NCBI RefSeq assembly: GCF_003013405.1
Contig: NZ_PXZL01000010.1
Coordinates: forward strand, 1-64,000
DNA from: Brevibacillus formosus
GTDB taxonomy: Bacteria; Bacillota; Bacilli; Brevibacillales; Brevibacillaceae
Reading direction: 5' to 3'
DNA length: 64,000 nt
Made by a program: the position numbers and the translations under genes. Below the pieces are notes generated by a model that was given only the letters and a program-made list of their open reading frames with translations, ran no database searches and was not told the origin of the DNA. Of this stretch, positions 33,981-42,432 are shown piece after piece. Each line of letters opens with the position of its first letter. The first letter of the stretch is position 1.

Positions 33981-35237
33981 ATGATGTCATGGAAAAATCA
34001 ATTGCTGAGGAAAAAGTCAGTTACGCAAATGCTGGAGCAGGTGGATAAAACAGAGAGCTCCCTCAAAAAGTCATTAGGTGCTTTTGACCTGACAATGCTG
34101 GGCATTGGCGCGATCATGGGAACAGGGATTTTTGTGTTAACGGGAGTTGCCGCTGCCTTGCACGCTGGACCGGCACTTGTTTTGTCTTTTGTTATTGCGG
34201 CGCTTGCCTGTGTGTTTGCCGCACTCTGCTATGCAGAATTTGCTTCGACTGTTCCCGTGTCGGGAAGTGCTTATACTTACAGCTATGCGGCATTTGGGGA
34301 GTTTGTCGCTTGGATGATCGGGTGGGACTTGATTCTCGAATACGGTGTGGCTTGTGCTGCGGTGGCAAGCGGATGGTCGGGGTATGCCCAGGGATTGCTT
34401 GCCGGGTTTAACATCCACCTACCCCATGCGCTCACGAGTGCGTTTGATGCATCGAAAGGAACGATCATTGATTTACCTGCGGTCCTCATCATTGTTATCA
34501 TTACAGCTTTATTGATGAAAGGGACGAAAGAGTCAGCGAGCTTGAATACTATCATGGTGTTAATAAAAGTAGCGGTAGTTATCCTGTTCCTCGTCGTTGG
34601 GGTCATGTATGTCAAGCCGGAAAACTGGAGTCCGTTCATGCCGTTTGGTTTTGCGGGAGTAGCGACTGGTGCCGCAACGGTGTTTTTTGCTTTTATCGGG
34701 TTTGATGCGGTGTCTTCTGCGGCCGAAGAAGTGCGTAATCCCCAGCGTGACATGCCAATCGGGATCATCTCTTCCTTACTCGTGTGCACGATTTTGTACA
34801 TTGCGGTCTCACTGACATTGACAGGGATTGTTCCGTACCATTTGTTGAATGTCAAAAATCCGGTCGCGTTTGCGCTCAGCTATGTCAATCAGGACTGGGT
34901 AGCAGGCTTCATTTCGTTGGGAGCCATTGTCGGGATCACGACAGTTTTGTTAGTTATGATGTATGGACAAGCCCGGATGTTTTTTGCGATGAGCCGAGAT
35001 GGCTTGCTCCCCGAGCTTTTCTCGCACGTACATCCCCGCACACAGGTGCCACAAAAGAGCACGCTCGTTGTGGCTGCATTAGTAGCAACCTTCGGTGGAT
35101 TATTGCCCCTCTCCAGCTTGGCCCAGCTCACCAAGGTCGGTTTTCTCGGTTGGCTTTCGGTCGGAGCGATCATCTATTTTCTTTATGGGCGCAAACACAG
35201 TCGATTGGCAGCAAAGGACGACTCCTCCCAAACATAA
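33981..35237 (+). CDS. amino acid permease (APC family, YfnA-like) with internal deletion
   Basis: Membrane transporter of 418 aa. Start ATG 33981 follows GGGAGG by six bases; an upstream GTG frame adds 30 residues without a ribosome site. The APC start SLGAFDLTMLGIGAIMGTGIFVLTG is canonical, as is IGFDAVSSAAEEVRNPQRDMP. Near the end, LLPLSSLAQLT runs directly into KVGFLGWLSVGAIIYFLYGRKHS. In YfnA-like proteins about 55-60 residues (two helices and the loop between) separate these segments. The frame is kept, so a shortened protein would be made; whether it still transports is doubtful. Substrate unknown. Confidence 0.85.
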   Translation: MMSWKNQLLRKKSVTQMLEQVDKTESSLKKSLGAFDLTMLGIGAIMGTGIFVLTGVAAALHAGPALVLSFVIAALACVFAALCYAEFASTVPVSGSAYTYSYAAFGEFVAWMIGWDLILEYGVACAAVASGWSGYAQGLLAGFNIHLPHALTSAFDASKGTIIDLPAVLIIVIITALLMKGTKESASLNTIMVLIKVAVVILFLVVGVMYVKPENWSPFMPFGFAGVATGAATVFFAFIGFDAVSSAAEEVRNPQRDMPIGIISSLLVCTILYIAVSLTLTGIVPYHLLNVKNPVAFALSYVNQDWVAGFISLGAIVGITTVLLVMMYGQARMFFAMSRDGLLPELFSHVHPRTQVPQKSTLVVAALVATFGGLLPLSSLAQLTKVGFLGWLSVGAIIYFLYGRKHSRLAAKDDSSQT

Positions 35238-35259
35238 CTGGCTGGTTCATCCGTTTAGG

Positions 35260-35287
35260 CATGTTCTACGTGAGCATGTCTTTGTTT
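35260..35287 (+). terminator. terminator after the permease
   Basis: CATGTTC-TACGT-GAGCATG hairpin (35260-35278, one G-U pair) followed by TCTTTGTTT. Confidence 0.65.
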
Positions 35288-35355
35288 GCTATCTGACAAA
35301 GCGGTCCTATTCATGGTAGAGTAAAAACAACCAAAACGACAAGGGAGGGCAGGCT

Positions 35356-35874
35356 ATGAAGCGAAAACGAGCAGATCGACCGGGTTGGAGACGCGTGAAG
35401 CGATTGGGCTACCAGCAAAAATGGGTAGAAGCTTTGTCTTTCTCAGGGTACACTGTCCGCCTGACTCTGGACGAAGTAAGTGAGCCTGCCTACATGTCTG
35501 TCGGGGATCAAACACTGTGTGTGGGCAATAGAGGATATGTGTATTTGCAGTATTTTCCCCATGGTCAAGCTTATGCGGTTACGAAAATGATGGATGAGTT
35601 GGGGAATACCGTGCAATGGTATATCGATATTTGCCGGGGACATGGCAAGGATGAGAACGGGCATATCTGGTATGACGATTTGTACCTCGACATCGTGGTA
35701 CTGCCGACAGGAGAAGTATACCTGCTTGATCAGGATGAACTCGATGAGGCATTGAAAAAAGGCGTTATCACGAGCGAGGATCACCAGTTTGCCACAGAGA
35801 CCGCTGATCTTTTATTACGTAATATTTTGGCGGGCAAACGGGATGACTTTGACTTTCCGAATTTTTTTGCATAA
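35356..35874 (+). CDS. DUF402 family protein
   Basis: 172 aa soluble protein, start ATG 35356 with AAGGGAGGG upstream. The DUF402 core is WYIDICRGHGKDENGHIWYDDLYLDIVVLPTGEVYLLDQDELDEAL (about residues 92-138), with the alternating Asp/Tyr pattern seen in this fold. Some DUF402 proteins of Firmicutes (Ntdp type) are nucleoside tri-/diphosphatases. This sequence lacks the usual YgaC-like N-terminus, so that function is only a possibility. A strong terminator follows. Confidence 0.8.
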   Translation: MKRKRADRPGWRRVKRLGYQQKWVEALSFSGYTVRLTLDEVSEPAYMSVGDQTLCVGNRGYVYLQYFPHGQAYAVTKMMDELGNTVQWYIDICRGHGKDENGHIWYDDLYLDIVVLPTGEVYLLDQDELDEALKKGVITSEDHQFATETADLLLRNILAGKRDDFDFPNFFA

Positions 35875-35883
35875 ACGTATGGA

Positions 35884-35918
35884 AGAACGAAGGCGGTTGT
35901 TGCTTTCGTTCTTTTTTT
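35884..35918 (+). terminator. terminator after the DUF402 gene
   Basis: AGAACGAA pairs with TTCGTTCT around a 12-base loop, then a run of seven T. Confidence 0.88.
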
Positions 35919-36121
35919 GGTTTGACGTACCGCTTTTTTGGAGTGGAGACGGAGGAGGCCCGGAGTTTGCTCCGAGTTTTCTAATTTAGGAAGATCACGA
36001 TGGATGAAAGAGTTCCTCGTCCAAAATAACTGTATTTTTATTTCGCGTGAAAAACTGTATGTTACGCCTTAAAAATGAAATACGATTTTTATGTACACAA
36101 AAACTATTTTGGAGGAGAAGT

Positions 36122-37048
36122 ATGAAGAATTTATTTCAAGCCTTACTCGCAGTAACACTCATGTTCAGTCTAACCCTAAACAGCAACAACGTATCAGCAA
36201 AATCGGAGCAAGAAGAGCTTGGTGTACCGAATCAGTTCCTTGATGATGAGCAGCTACAGGAAATTGACGCGAAATTCAAAAGTGAATACCAACTCGATAG
36301 CACGTATATTTCCGACAACCTAATCAGTTATCCAAAGCCTGGGGATGTGTTCGTATCAGTTTCTAATCCTATTATTGCGCAGACAGATGTTCCTACAAAC
36401 ATTCAACCTGCGCTTACATTCTCGGTGCCAATTGCTTTTGACAATGATCCGTCAACAGTAGTATCTCTCTATAAGGTTAAAGGAAAATCACCAGTCAGCG
36501 GAAAATTGGAGATTAAAAATAACACCCTCTATATTCGTCCTGACAAGACTTTGGAATCAAATACGAAATATGCGATCGAGATCGACAAAGGAGCAATTGT
36601 AAGCACGACTGGTTCTACTAAATTGATCGATAAGTATTCAACTCAGTTTGTGACCAGCAACAACCAAGCGCCTATAGTAATCGATGTAAAGCCGTATGAA
36701 GAGGAAACAAAAGTGGATGTAAAGGCGGTGATTACAATTAAGTATGATCGCAAAGTGAAAAGTGGCACAAACGAATTCCTATTAATGGATGAAAATGCTG
36801 CGGAGGTTCCTGCAACTTTTATCGTCAAAAATGACACGGTAACGATCCAACCGAATACACCTTTAAAAAATAATGCAGAGTACCTCTTAGCGGTAGCCCA
36901 AGGAGCAGTAAAGGATACATCAGGGAATGAAAGCTATAAATATTTTTCCTTGTTTTCAACAGGCACCCCATCTGATGCAGGGGCCATTCCTAACAATCCA
37001 GAACCAATTGATCTAGAATTAGATGACATTTCAGTAGAGTTTGAGTAA
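36122..37048 (+). CDS. secreted protein with two SbsA-type Ig-like domains
   Basis: 308 aa, start ATG 36122 with GGAGGAG five bases upstream. A signal peptide covers about residues 1-26 (MKNLFQALLAVTLMFSLTL, cleavage near VSAKS). Two bacterial Ig-like (SbsA/Big_5) domains follow: about 75-190 (VPTNIQPALTFSVPI ... YAIEIDKGAIVSTTG) and 195-290 (DVKAVITIKYDRKVKSGT ... YLLAVAQGAVKDTSG). The tail is acidic, with no LPXTG or S-layer homology domain. Codons are more AT-rich than in neighbouring genes, suggesting a different origin. Function unknown; surface or matrix association is the usual role of such domains. Confidence 0.85.
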   Translation: MKNLFQALLAVTLMFSLTLNSNNVSAKSEQEELGVPNQFLDDEQLQEIDAKFKSEYQLDSTYISDNLISYPKPGDVFVSVSNPIIAQTDVPTNIQPALTFSVPIAFDNDPSTVVSLYKVKGKSPVSGKLEIKNNTLYIRPDKTLESNTKYAIEIDKGAIVSTTGSTKLIDKYSTQFVTSNNQAPIVIDVKPYEEETKVDVKAVITIKYDRKVKSGTNEFLLMDENAAEVPATFIVKNDTVTIQPNTPLKNNAEYLLAVAQGAVKDTSGNESYKYFSLFSTGTPSDAGAIPNNPEPIDLELDDISVEFE

Positions 37049-37131
37049 AAAAATCAGTGAAGATTGGATTGAAATTTGCGACTGCTACATTAAAGGGAGA
37101 CAAGTGTATAGGGTGAAATGTAAAGATAGAA

Positions 37132-37164
37132 GGGGTGTCTCTATTCCAGAGATGGCCCTTTTTT
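37132..37164 (+). terminator. terminator ahead of the topB fragment
   Basis: GGG-G-TGTCTCT (37132-37142) pairs with AGAGATG-G-CCC (37148-37158) with two wobble pairs, followed by TTTTTT. Confidence 0.65.
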
Positions 37165-37165
37165 C

Positions 37166-37297
37166 CTTTTTTGAAGGAGATAAATATATGATAACGTGGG
37201 CACTCGGACATTTGGTCACTCTCGCTAATCTGAAGCGTACGGGTAGCAATTCAGCTCGTGGCGAATCGAGGATTTGCCGATTATGCCGTCCCCATTG
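37166..37297 (+). pseudogene. fragment of a topoisomerase III gene
   Basis: 132 nt aligning with 40267-40399 of the intact topB, with about ten substitutions and one single-base deletion in the first 80 nt and a final 53-nt run of identity. Translation starts FFEGDKYMITWALGHLVTLA and then goes out of frame at the deletion. It is a direct repeat of the intact gene segment, 3 kb away, and brackets the MerR/SRPBCC/efflux cassette. Confidence 0.9.
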
Positions 37298-37450
37298 AGC
37301 GCTCGAGGTAGGTACGTACATTAGCACAGAGCTTGCGGCGTTGTATAAAAAGCAGGAAAAAGTTGGTGCGTTTCACTTTAGACAGATCTTGATAAAAGTG
37401 ACAGCGGCAGCCTAGGACCAGAAAATAATGTCCTAGACTGCCACAGATCA
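37298..37450. other. junction between topB fragment and efflux gene
   Basis: A 30-codon open tail (Y-I-S-T-E-L-A-A-L-Y-K-K..., plus strand, stop near 37413) looks like the end of a lost gene but is not recognised. An inverted repeat GGCAG-C-CTAGGAC (37407-37419) with GTCCTAG-A-CTGCC (37431-37443) follows. It could end transcription of the minus-strand efflux gene, though no T run adjoins it. Confidence 0.4.
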
Positions 37451-38998
37451 TTACATCTCACCTGGCGTTTTCTGCCCGATGGGGGGGATATGCCGAAGCT
37501 TGATCACGGTGAGTATGGCGATCGCGATCATGAGTCCGCCGCTAACGCCCACAACAGCATGCATGCCGTCGGTAAAGGCTATCTGGGCGCCATGAAGAAG
37601 GGTTGAACCAATAGGTTCGGGTAAAGCTTTAGCCGCTGAGACTGCCCCAGCCAGACTTTCACGGTAGGCTCCGGATGTTATCGTCGTAATATCTCTCGGT
37701 ATGAAGCCAGCAATTTGAGTGCGGTACACGTATGTTCCGATGCTCCCTAATACAGCGATCCCAAGTGCGAATGCGAATTCACCGCTCGTCTGCAGCAAGG
37801 ACGCCGCCGAACCCGCTTTCGCTGGCGGGGCCGATCCGATAATTAGATCGCTGGACAAGCTCGCAAACGGGGCCACTCCCGCATTAAAAAAGATATAACC
37901 GACGATCAGGGTAGAGAGTCCGGATCCCGCCTCTACCTGGGACAGTAGAATACAACCAGTCGCCGAGACGGCAAGGCCAGCCCCGATAAGGTGCGACGGT
38001 CGAACTCGCCGAGCGATGATCGGCGACAACAGCATACCCGCCATCGAGGCAACCACCCCCGGAAGCATGCACATCGCTGCTGCAAGCGGCGATAGACCTT
38101 CCACGAATTGAAGATGCTGTGCGATGAAGAGCATGGAAGCGCCTGTCAAAGTGATGCCGAACAAGCCGCCTAGAGCTGTACTGAAGGCCGGGTTTGCAAA
38201 TAGGCGCAAGTCCATTAGCGGATTGTCCAACCGTTGCTGCCGTCTTACGAATAACGTCCCGAAAACAACTCCAGCCGCGAGGGCAATGAGCGGCAGAGTC
38301 TGTAGACCTTGCTTAGCTATTTCCTTTAGGCTGTATATTGCCGGTAGAATGGTGCACATCGACAGCACGACGCTAGTCATATCCAAATGACCAGGTGAGG
38401 GATCCCGATATTCAGGCAGAAGATGGGACGCAGTCAACAACAGCAGCGCCATGACCGGAACCCCGAGTAGAAAAATCGAACCCCATGAAAAATGCTCCAG
38501 CATCATCCCGCCGACCACTGGGCCAAGCGCCATACCTCCCATGGAGCACATGAACCATATGCCTATGGCGAGGGAACGCTGCTTATGATCGCGGAACATA
38601 TTGCTGATTAAAGCCAGGGACGAAGGCGATACCGTCGCCCCGGCTATGCCGAGCAGCGCCCGTGCTGCAATCAGCATTCCAGAGGTGTTGGAATAAGCGG
38701 CCAACACCGATGCTGCACCGAATGCCGCGGCGCCGATCATCAGCAGCTTACGGCGGCCAATCCGATCTCCGAGCGACCCCATCGTGATCAGAAAACCCGA
38801 GAGCATGAAGCCGTATATGTCCATGATCCAGAGCTGTTCTGTACTGTCAGCGCCGATAGAGACGCTTATGTGAGGAAGGGCGAGAATCATGACGGACAAG
38901 TCAATCGAAACGAGCAGTGCAGGCAATGAAAGCACGGCAAGTCCAATCCATTCGTTCAAACCGGCCCGGTTACTCGATTCAAGCGCAGCATCCTTCAT
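37451..38998 (-). CDS. DHA2-family MFS drug efflux permease
   Basis: Proton-driven multidrug exporter, 515 aa with about 14 hydrophobic segments. Motif A reads GSLGDRIGRRKLL near residues 58-70, and motif C-like GPVVGGMMLEHFSWGSIFLLGVP near 155-178. Asp in the first helix (VSIDLSVMILALPHISVSI) fits QacA/SmvA-type pumps. It overlaps the SRPBCC gene by 4 nt and is the last gene of a minus-strand trio led by merR. Codon use is visibly more GC-rich than the SbsA-type gene beside it. Confidence 0.9.
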   Translation of the reverse strand: MKDAALESSNRAGLNEWIGLAVLSLPALLVSIDLSVMILALPHISVSIGADSTEQLWIMDIYGFMLSGFLITMGSLGDRIGRRKLLMIGAAAFGAASVLAAYSNTSGMLIAARALLGIAGATVSPSSLALISNMFRDHKQRSLAIGIWFMCSMGGMALGPVVGGMMLEHFSWGSIFLLGVPVMALLLLTASHLLPEYRDPSPGHLDMTSVVLSMCTILPAIYSLKEIAKQGLQTLPLIALAAGVVFGTLFVRRQQRLDNPLMDLRLFANPAFSTALGGLFGITLTGASMLFIAQHLQFVEGLSPLAAAMCMLPGVVASMAGMLLSPIIARRVRPSHLIGAGLAVSATGCILLSQVEAGSGLSTLIVGYIFFNAGVAPFASLSSDLIIGSAPPAKAGSAASLLQTSGEFAFALGIAVLGSIGTYVYRTQIAGFIPRDITTITSGAYRESLAGAVSAAKALPEPIGSTLLHGAQIAFTDGMHAVVGVSGGLMIAIAILTVIKLRHIPPIGQKTPGEM

Positions 38999-39435
38999 TG
39001 GCCGTCCAGAACCTCTCCAAGTCGATCCAACATCACCTTTGTTCCGTGCTCACGCTGTTCAGGCGTATCGAGACCGTCTAGAAAAACACCCTGCTCGGTA
39101 TAGATCAAGCGCGTGCCGCCGTCCACGGAATCGAATTCCACTGTCGTCACAGAAACAGACATCCGCTTGTCTTCCATGTCCAGCGTGTACGAGTATACAA
39201 TTCGCCTATTCTCAACGATTTCCTGATAGCAGGCATCGAATGTGTAAACGGGTCCCCCAGGCGGACCACCGCGATTGAATTCGCGGCCGCCGACGCGGAA
39301 GTCGAACTCGTCGGCTTTAGGAAACCAACTGGCTTTTGCTGCTTGCCCCGCCCATGCAGCGAATACACGGGCAGGAGAATGTTTATAGTTCCTTTCGATG
39401 ACAAATGTGGAATGTTTGGCAGATCTTTCACTCAC
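38995..39435 (-). CDS. SRPBCC/AHSA1-domain protein
   Basis: 146 aa from GTG 39435, chosen because AAGGAGG lies eight bases upstream inside the end of merR; an ATG 39 bases further upstream has no such site. The START-like domain runs the whole length: FVIERNYKHSPARVFAAWAGQAAKASWFPKADEF and the C-terminal EHGTKVMLDRLGEVL helix. AHSA1-type proteins bind hydrophobic small molecules; next to an efflux pump and a MerR regulator, a role in handling the same compound is plausible. Overlaps both neighbours. Confidence 0.85.
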   Translation of the reverse strand: MSERSAKHSTFVIERNYKHSPARVFAAWAGQAAKASWFPKADEFDFRVGGREFNRGGPPGGPVYTFDACYQEIVENRRIVYSYTLDMEDKRMSVSVTTVEFDSVDGGTRLIYTEQGVFLDGLDTPEQREHGTKVMLDRLGEVLDGQ

Positions 39436-39937
39436 TGTCGAAACCTCCTTTTCCGGGCTCTTCCGGATGCTCATCTAAATATTCACCAAGTCGGTCGAGG
39501 TGGCGATCCATACTCGATTTTCTCTCGGCGAAAAACTTCTCATGGTTCATTCTCATCGTCCGTATGATGTTCATGAAATGCTCAACGGTAAACGGTTCGT
39601 TCCTTTGCATCCGACTCGATACATTCTCAAGCTCGTGCAAGAGTTTCTGCTGCATGCGGATACTTTCTTTCAGGCTGTCTATTTGAATGGTTACAATGTC
39701 TGACAAGCTGAGCTGGTCTCCGGTCATAACGGCTTTAATCTGCTCCAGCGATAGTCCCAACTCCTTTAAGGACAAAATTTGCTGTAGGCGTGAAATGTCC
39801 TTTTCGGTGTAGAGTCGGTATCCGGATGGAGAATATCCGGATGGAGAAAACAAGCCTATCTGATCGTAGAAACGTAAAGTTCGTATCGTAATTCCTGCCA
39901 TCTTCGCAAGTTCTCCGACTTTCCAATGTCGTTTCAT
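39428..39937 (-). CDS. MerR-family transcription regulator
   Basis: 169 aa. N-terminal MerR DNA-binding domain (WKVGELAKMAGITIRTLRFYDQIGLF ... GYRLYTEKDISRLQQILSLKELGLSLEQI, residues 5-65), a coiled-coil dimerisation helix, and a hydrophilic C-terminal region without the Cys residues of metal sensors, so a small-molecule ligand is more likely. It heads the merR-SRPBCC-efflux operon and has a classical long-spacer MerR promoter upstream. Probably senses the substrate of the pump. Confidence 0.9.
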   Translation of the reverse strand: MKRHWKVGELAKMAGITIRTLRFYDQIGLFSPSGYSPSGYRLYTEKDISRLQQILSLKELGLSLEQIKAVMTGDQLSLSDIVTIQIDSLKESIRMQQKLLHELENVSSRMQRNEPFTVEHFMNIIRTMRMNHEKFFAERKSSMDRHLDRLGEYLDEHPEEPGKGGFDSE

Positions 39938-39980
39938 GATCAGCCCCTTTCTTGATCGCTAGCGTTTCACCGGTAAATTC

Positions 39981-40011
39981 ACTATAAACCGTTACGTTAC
40001 GTAATGGTCAA
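39981..40011 (-). promoter_or_regulatory. MerR-type promoter with 19-bp spacer and operator
   Basis: On the minus strand TTGACC (40011-40006) and TATAGT (39986-39981) are 19 bases apart. The spacer is filled by the dyad CCGTTACGT-T-ACGTAATGG (39989-40007, plus strand). The overlong spacer with an internal palindrome is the hallmark of MerR-activated, DNA-twisting promoters. Confidence 0.85.
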
Positions 40012-40180
40012 GGATGCTTTTGAAGTTTTTCCCAATGAGAAAGTGAGCTTGCCCGTTAGCGTTTCATAACCCTAAGAGTTTAAAACTTTATTTTCTCGAA
40101 ACATTTCTAAGCCCCTTCTTCCTGCTTTTTTGTTTACAATGGATAACAGGATGTTGAATTGGTTTGAAAGGATGTCGTAC

Positions 40181-42379
40181 ATGAGCAAAACAGTTGTACT
40201 GGCAGAAAAGCCTTCGGTTGGACGCGACATTGCCAAGGTATTGCAGTGTCACAAAAAAGGAAACGGCTTTTTTGAGGGAGATAAATATATCGTGACGTGG
40301 GCGCTCGGGCATTTGGTCACTCTCGCAGACCCTGAAGCGTACGGGCAGCAATTCAGCTCGTGGCGAATCGAGGATTTGCCGATTATGCCGTCCCCATTGC
40401 GCTTGGTCGTGATCAAGGAAAGCAACAGGCAATTCCAGGTCGTCAAACAACAAATGAGACGCAACGATGTCGGGCAGATCGTCATTGCGACGGATGCAGG
40501 TCGAGAAGGAGAGCTCGTTGCCCGGTGGATTCTCGAGCTGGTTCACGTGAATAAACCAATCAAGCGTCTGTGGATTTCCTCGGTGACAGATAAGGCGATT
40601 CGCGAAGGCTTCCGCAATCTGAAGGACGGCAAAAACTATGAAAACTTGTTTGCCTCCGCTGCTGCTCGTGCAGAAGCAGACTGGCTCGTTGGAATCAATG
40701 CCACCCGCGCCTTGACGTGCAAGCATAACGCCCAGCTCTCATGCGGTCGCGTCCAGACGCCAACTCTCGCCATTGTGGCAACGCGAGAAGAGGAAATTCG
40801 TCGCTTTACACCCAAGCCCTTTTACGGACTGTCTGCGGTGGCCCAGGGTCCGATTCAGCTCCAATGGCAGGATCAGCAAACGAAGGATTTCAAAACATTT
40901 TCCAAGGAAAAAGCTGATCAGCTAATGGCCGCTCTCAAACAGGAGAAAAGCGCAGAAGTCATCGAGATTACTCGTGCGCACAAAAAGACGTATGCTCCAC
41001 AGCTGTACGATTTGACGGAGCTGCAACGGGATGCCAACCGGATGTTTGGCTACTCACCAAAGCAGACGCTGTCCATCATGCAAGGGCTATATGAGCATCA
41101 CAAGGCAGTGACGTACCCACGAACGGACTCTCGCTATCTCTCTGCTGATATCGTCGAGACGCTGCCGGATCGAATCAAGGCTGTCCAAATGAAGCCATAT
41201 GCGCCCCTCGCAGCCAGAATCCTGCGTGCGCCGATCAAAGCGAACAAATCGTTCGTGGATGACAGCAAAGTATCGGATCACCATGCGATTATCCCGACAG
41301 AGCAAGCTGTTTTTCTCGGTGATTTGAGCGATAAGGAACGTAAGATTTTTGATCTCATCGTGAAGCGCTTCCTGGCTGTGTTGCTACCTGCCTTCGAATA
41401 CGAGCAAACAACCATCCAGGCGAAAATCGGGAATGAAACGTTTCTGGCAAAAGGAAAAACGGTGCTCTCCCAAGGCTGGAGAGAGGCTTATGACCACGAT
41501 GTAGAAGAAGACGATGCGAAGGACGACGTAAAGGAACAAATCCTGCCTTCTCTTGCCAAAGGAGATCGCCTGCACATCCAGTCAATATCCCAGACAAAGG
41601 GCGAGACGAAGCCGCCAGAGCCTTTCACGGAAGCGAGTCTGCTGTCTGCGATGGAAAACCCGGCGAAATACATGGCAAACGAGAGCAAGGATTTGATCAA
41701 AACGATTGGGGAAACGGGCGGACTAGGTACGGTAGCAACCCGGGCGGATGTGATCGAGAAGCTGTTCAACAGCTTTTTACTAGAGAAGCGCGGCAAGCAT
41801 ATTTTTGTCACCGCAAAAGCCAAGCAATTGCTGGAGCTCGTCCCAGATGAAATGCAGTCGCCGACCTTGACCGCCCAATGGGAGCAAAAGCTCGGTGCCA
41901 TCGCCAAAGGAAGCTTGAACAAGCGAGCGTTTATCGAAGAGATGAAAACGTACGCCAAAGAAGTCGTCCAACAGATCAAAAACAGCGATCAGACTTTCCG
42001 GCACGACAACCTGACCAGAAGCAGATGCCCGGAGTGCAATAAGTTTTTGCTGGAGGTAAACGGAAAGCGCGGCAAAATGCAGGTGTGCCAGGATCGGGAA
42101 TGCGGCTATCGCAAAAGCATTGCCAAGCAGACCAATGCCAGATGTCCAAAATGCCACAAAAGATTGGAGCTGCGCGGAGAAGGGGAAGGGCAAACCTTTG
42201 TCTGTGCGTGTGGGCACAAGGAAAAACTGAAAACCTTCCAGGAGCGTCGGGATAAGGAAAAGGGCAGCAAGATTTCAAAGAAAGAAGTAGCCAAGTATTT
42301 GAAGGGGCAAGACAAGGAGCAGGACGAAGGAATCAACTCAGCGTTGAAAGACGCACTGTCCAAATTAAAGTTCGACTAA
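40181..42379 (+). CDS. topB: DNA topoisomerase III
   Basis: Type IA topoisomerase, 732 aa from ATG 40181, with GAAAGG upstream. The Toprim domain starts with VVLAEKPSVGRDIAKVL and has the acidic TDAGREGELVARW motif near residue 105. The catalytic Tyr is in YPRTDSRYLS near residue 312. The C-terminus carries two Cys4 zinc-ribbon-like units, CPECNK..CQDRECGYRK and CPKCHK..CACG, then a Lys-rich tail. It relaxes and decatenates single-stranded DNA intermediates. A segment of its 5' region is duplicated at 37166. Confidence 0.95.
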   Translation: MSKTVVLAEKPSVGRDIAKVLQCHKKGNGFFEGDKYIVTWALGHLVTLADPEAYGQQFSSWRIEDLPIMPSPLRLVVIKESNRQFQVVKQQMRRNDVGQIVIATDAGREGELVARWILELVHVNKPIKRLWISSVTDKAIREGFRNLKDGKNYENLFASAAARAEADWLVGINATRALTCKHNAQLSCGRVQTPTLAIVATREEEIRRFTPKPFYGLSAVAQGPIQLQWQDQQTKDFKTFSKEKADQLMAALKQEKSAEVIEITRAHKKTYAPQLYDLTELQRDANRMFGYSPKQTLSIMQGLYEHHKAVTYPRTDSRYLSADIVETLPDRIKAVQMKPYAPLAARILRAPIKANKSFVDDSKVSDHHAIIPTEQAVFLGDLSDKERKIFDLIVKRFLAVLLPAFEYEQTTIQAKIGNETFLAKGKTVLSQGWREAYDHDVEEDDAKDDVKEQILPSLAKGDRLHIQSISQTKGETKPPEPFTEASLLSAMENPAKYMANESKDLIKTIGETGGLGTVATRADVIEKLFNSFLLEKRGKHIFVTAKAKQLLELVPDEMQSPTLTAQWEQKLGAIAKGSLNKRAFIEEMKTYAKEVVQQIKNSDQTFRHDNLTRSRCPECNKFLLEVNGKRGKMQVCQDRECGYRKSIAKQTNARCPKCHKRLELRGEGEGQTFVCACGHKEKLKTFQERRDKEKGSKISKKEVAKYLKGQDKEQDEGINSALKDALSKLKFD

Positions 42380-42396
42380 AGAGGCGTGATACAAAA

Positions 42397-42427
42397 GGCG
42401 GCCGACCATTCCTGTCAGCCGCCTCCT
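42397..42427. terminator. bidirectional terminator between topB and the VOC gene
   Basis: GGCGGC (42397-42402) pairs with GCCGCC (42418-42423), with an inner GAC/GTC pair. The minus strand runs into TTTT; the plus strand into a TC-rich tract. It serves two convergent genes. Confidence 0.8.
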
Positions 42428-42432
42428 TCTAT

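Noticed and set aside
35926-35960. Similarity of TTTTTT..AGTGGAGACGG to a part of repeat copy 1
   Set aside because: Only an 11-base exact match with no paired arms or GCAA hairpin; too little to call a repeat remnant.
37041-37298. 85-codon open frame overlapping the end of the SbsA-type gene
   Set aside because: Its second half is the frameshifted topB fragment and the first half is leader and terminator sequence; no ribosome site, so not a gene.
39819-39848. Perfect 15-bp tandem duplication inside merR (SPSGY twice in the protein)
   Set aside because: Compared with other MerR proteins the segment between GL and GYRLY has normal length, so it is not an expansion but a family-like sequence that happens to repeat.
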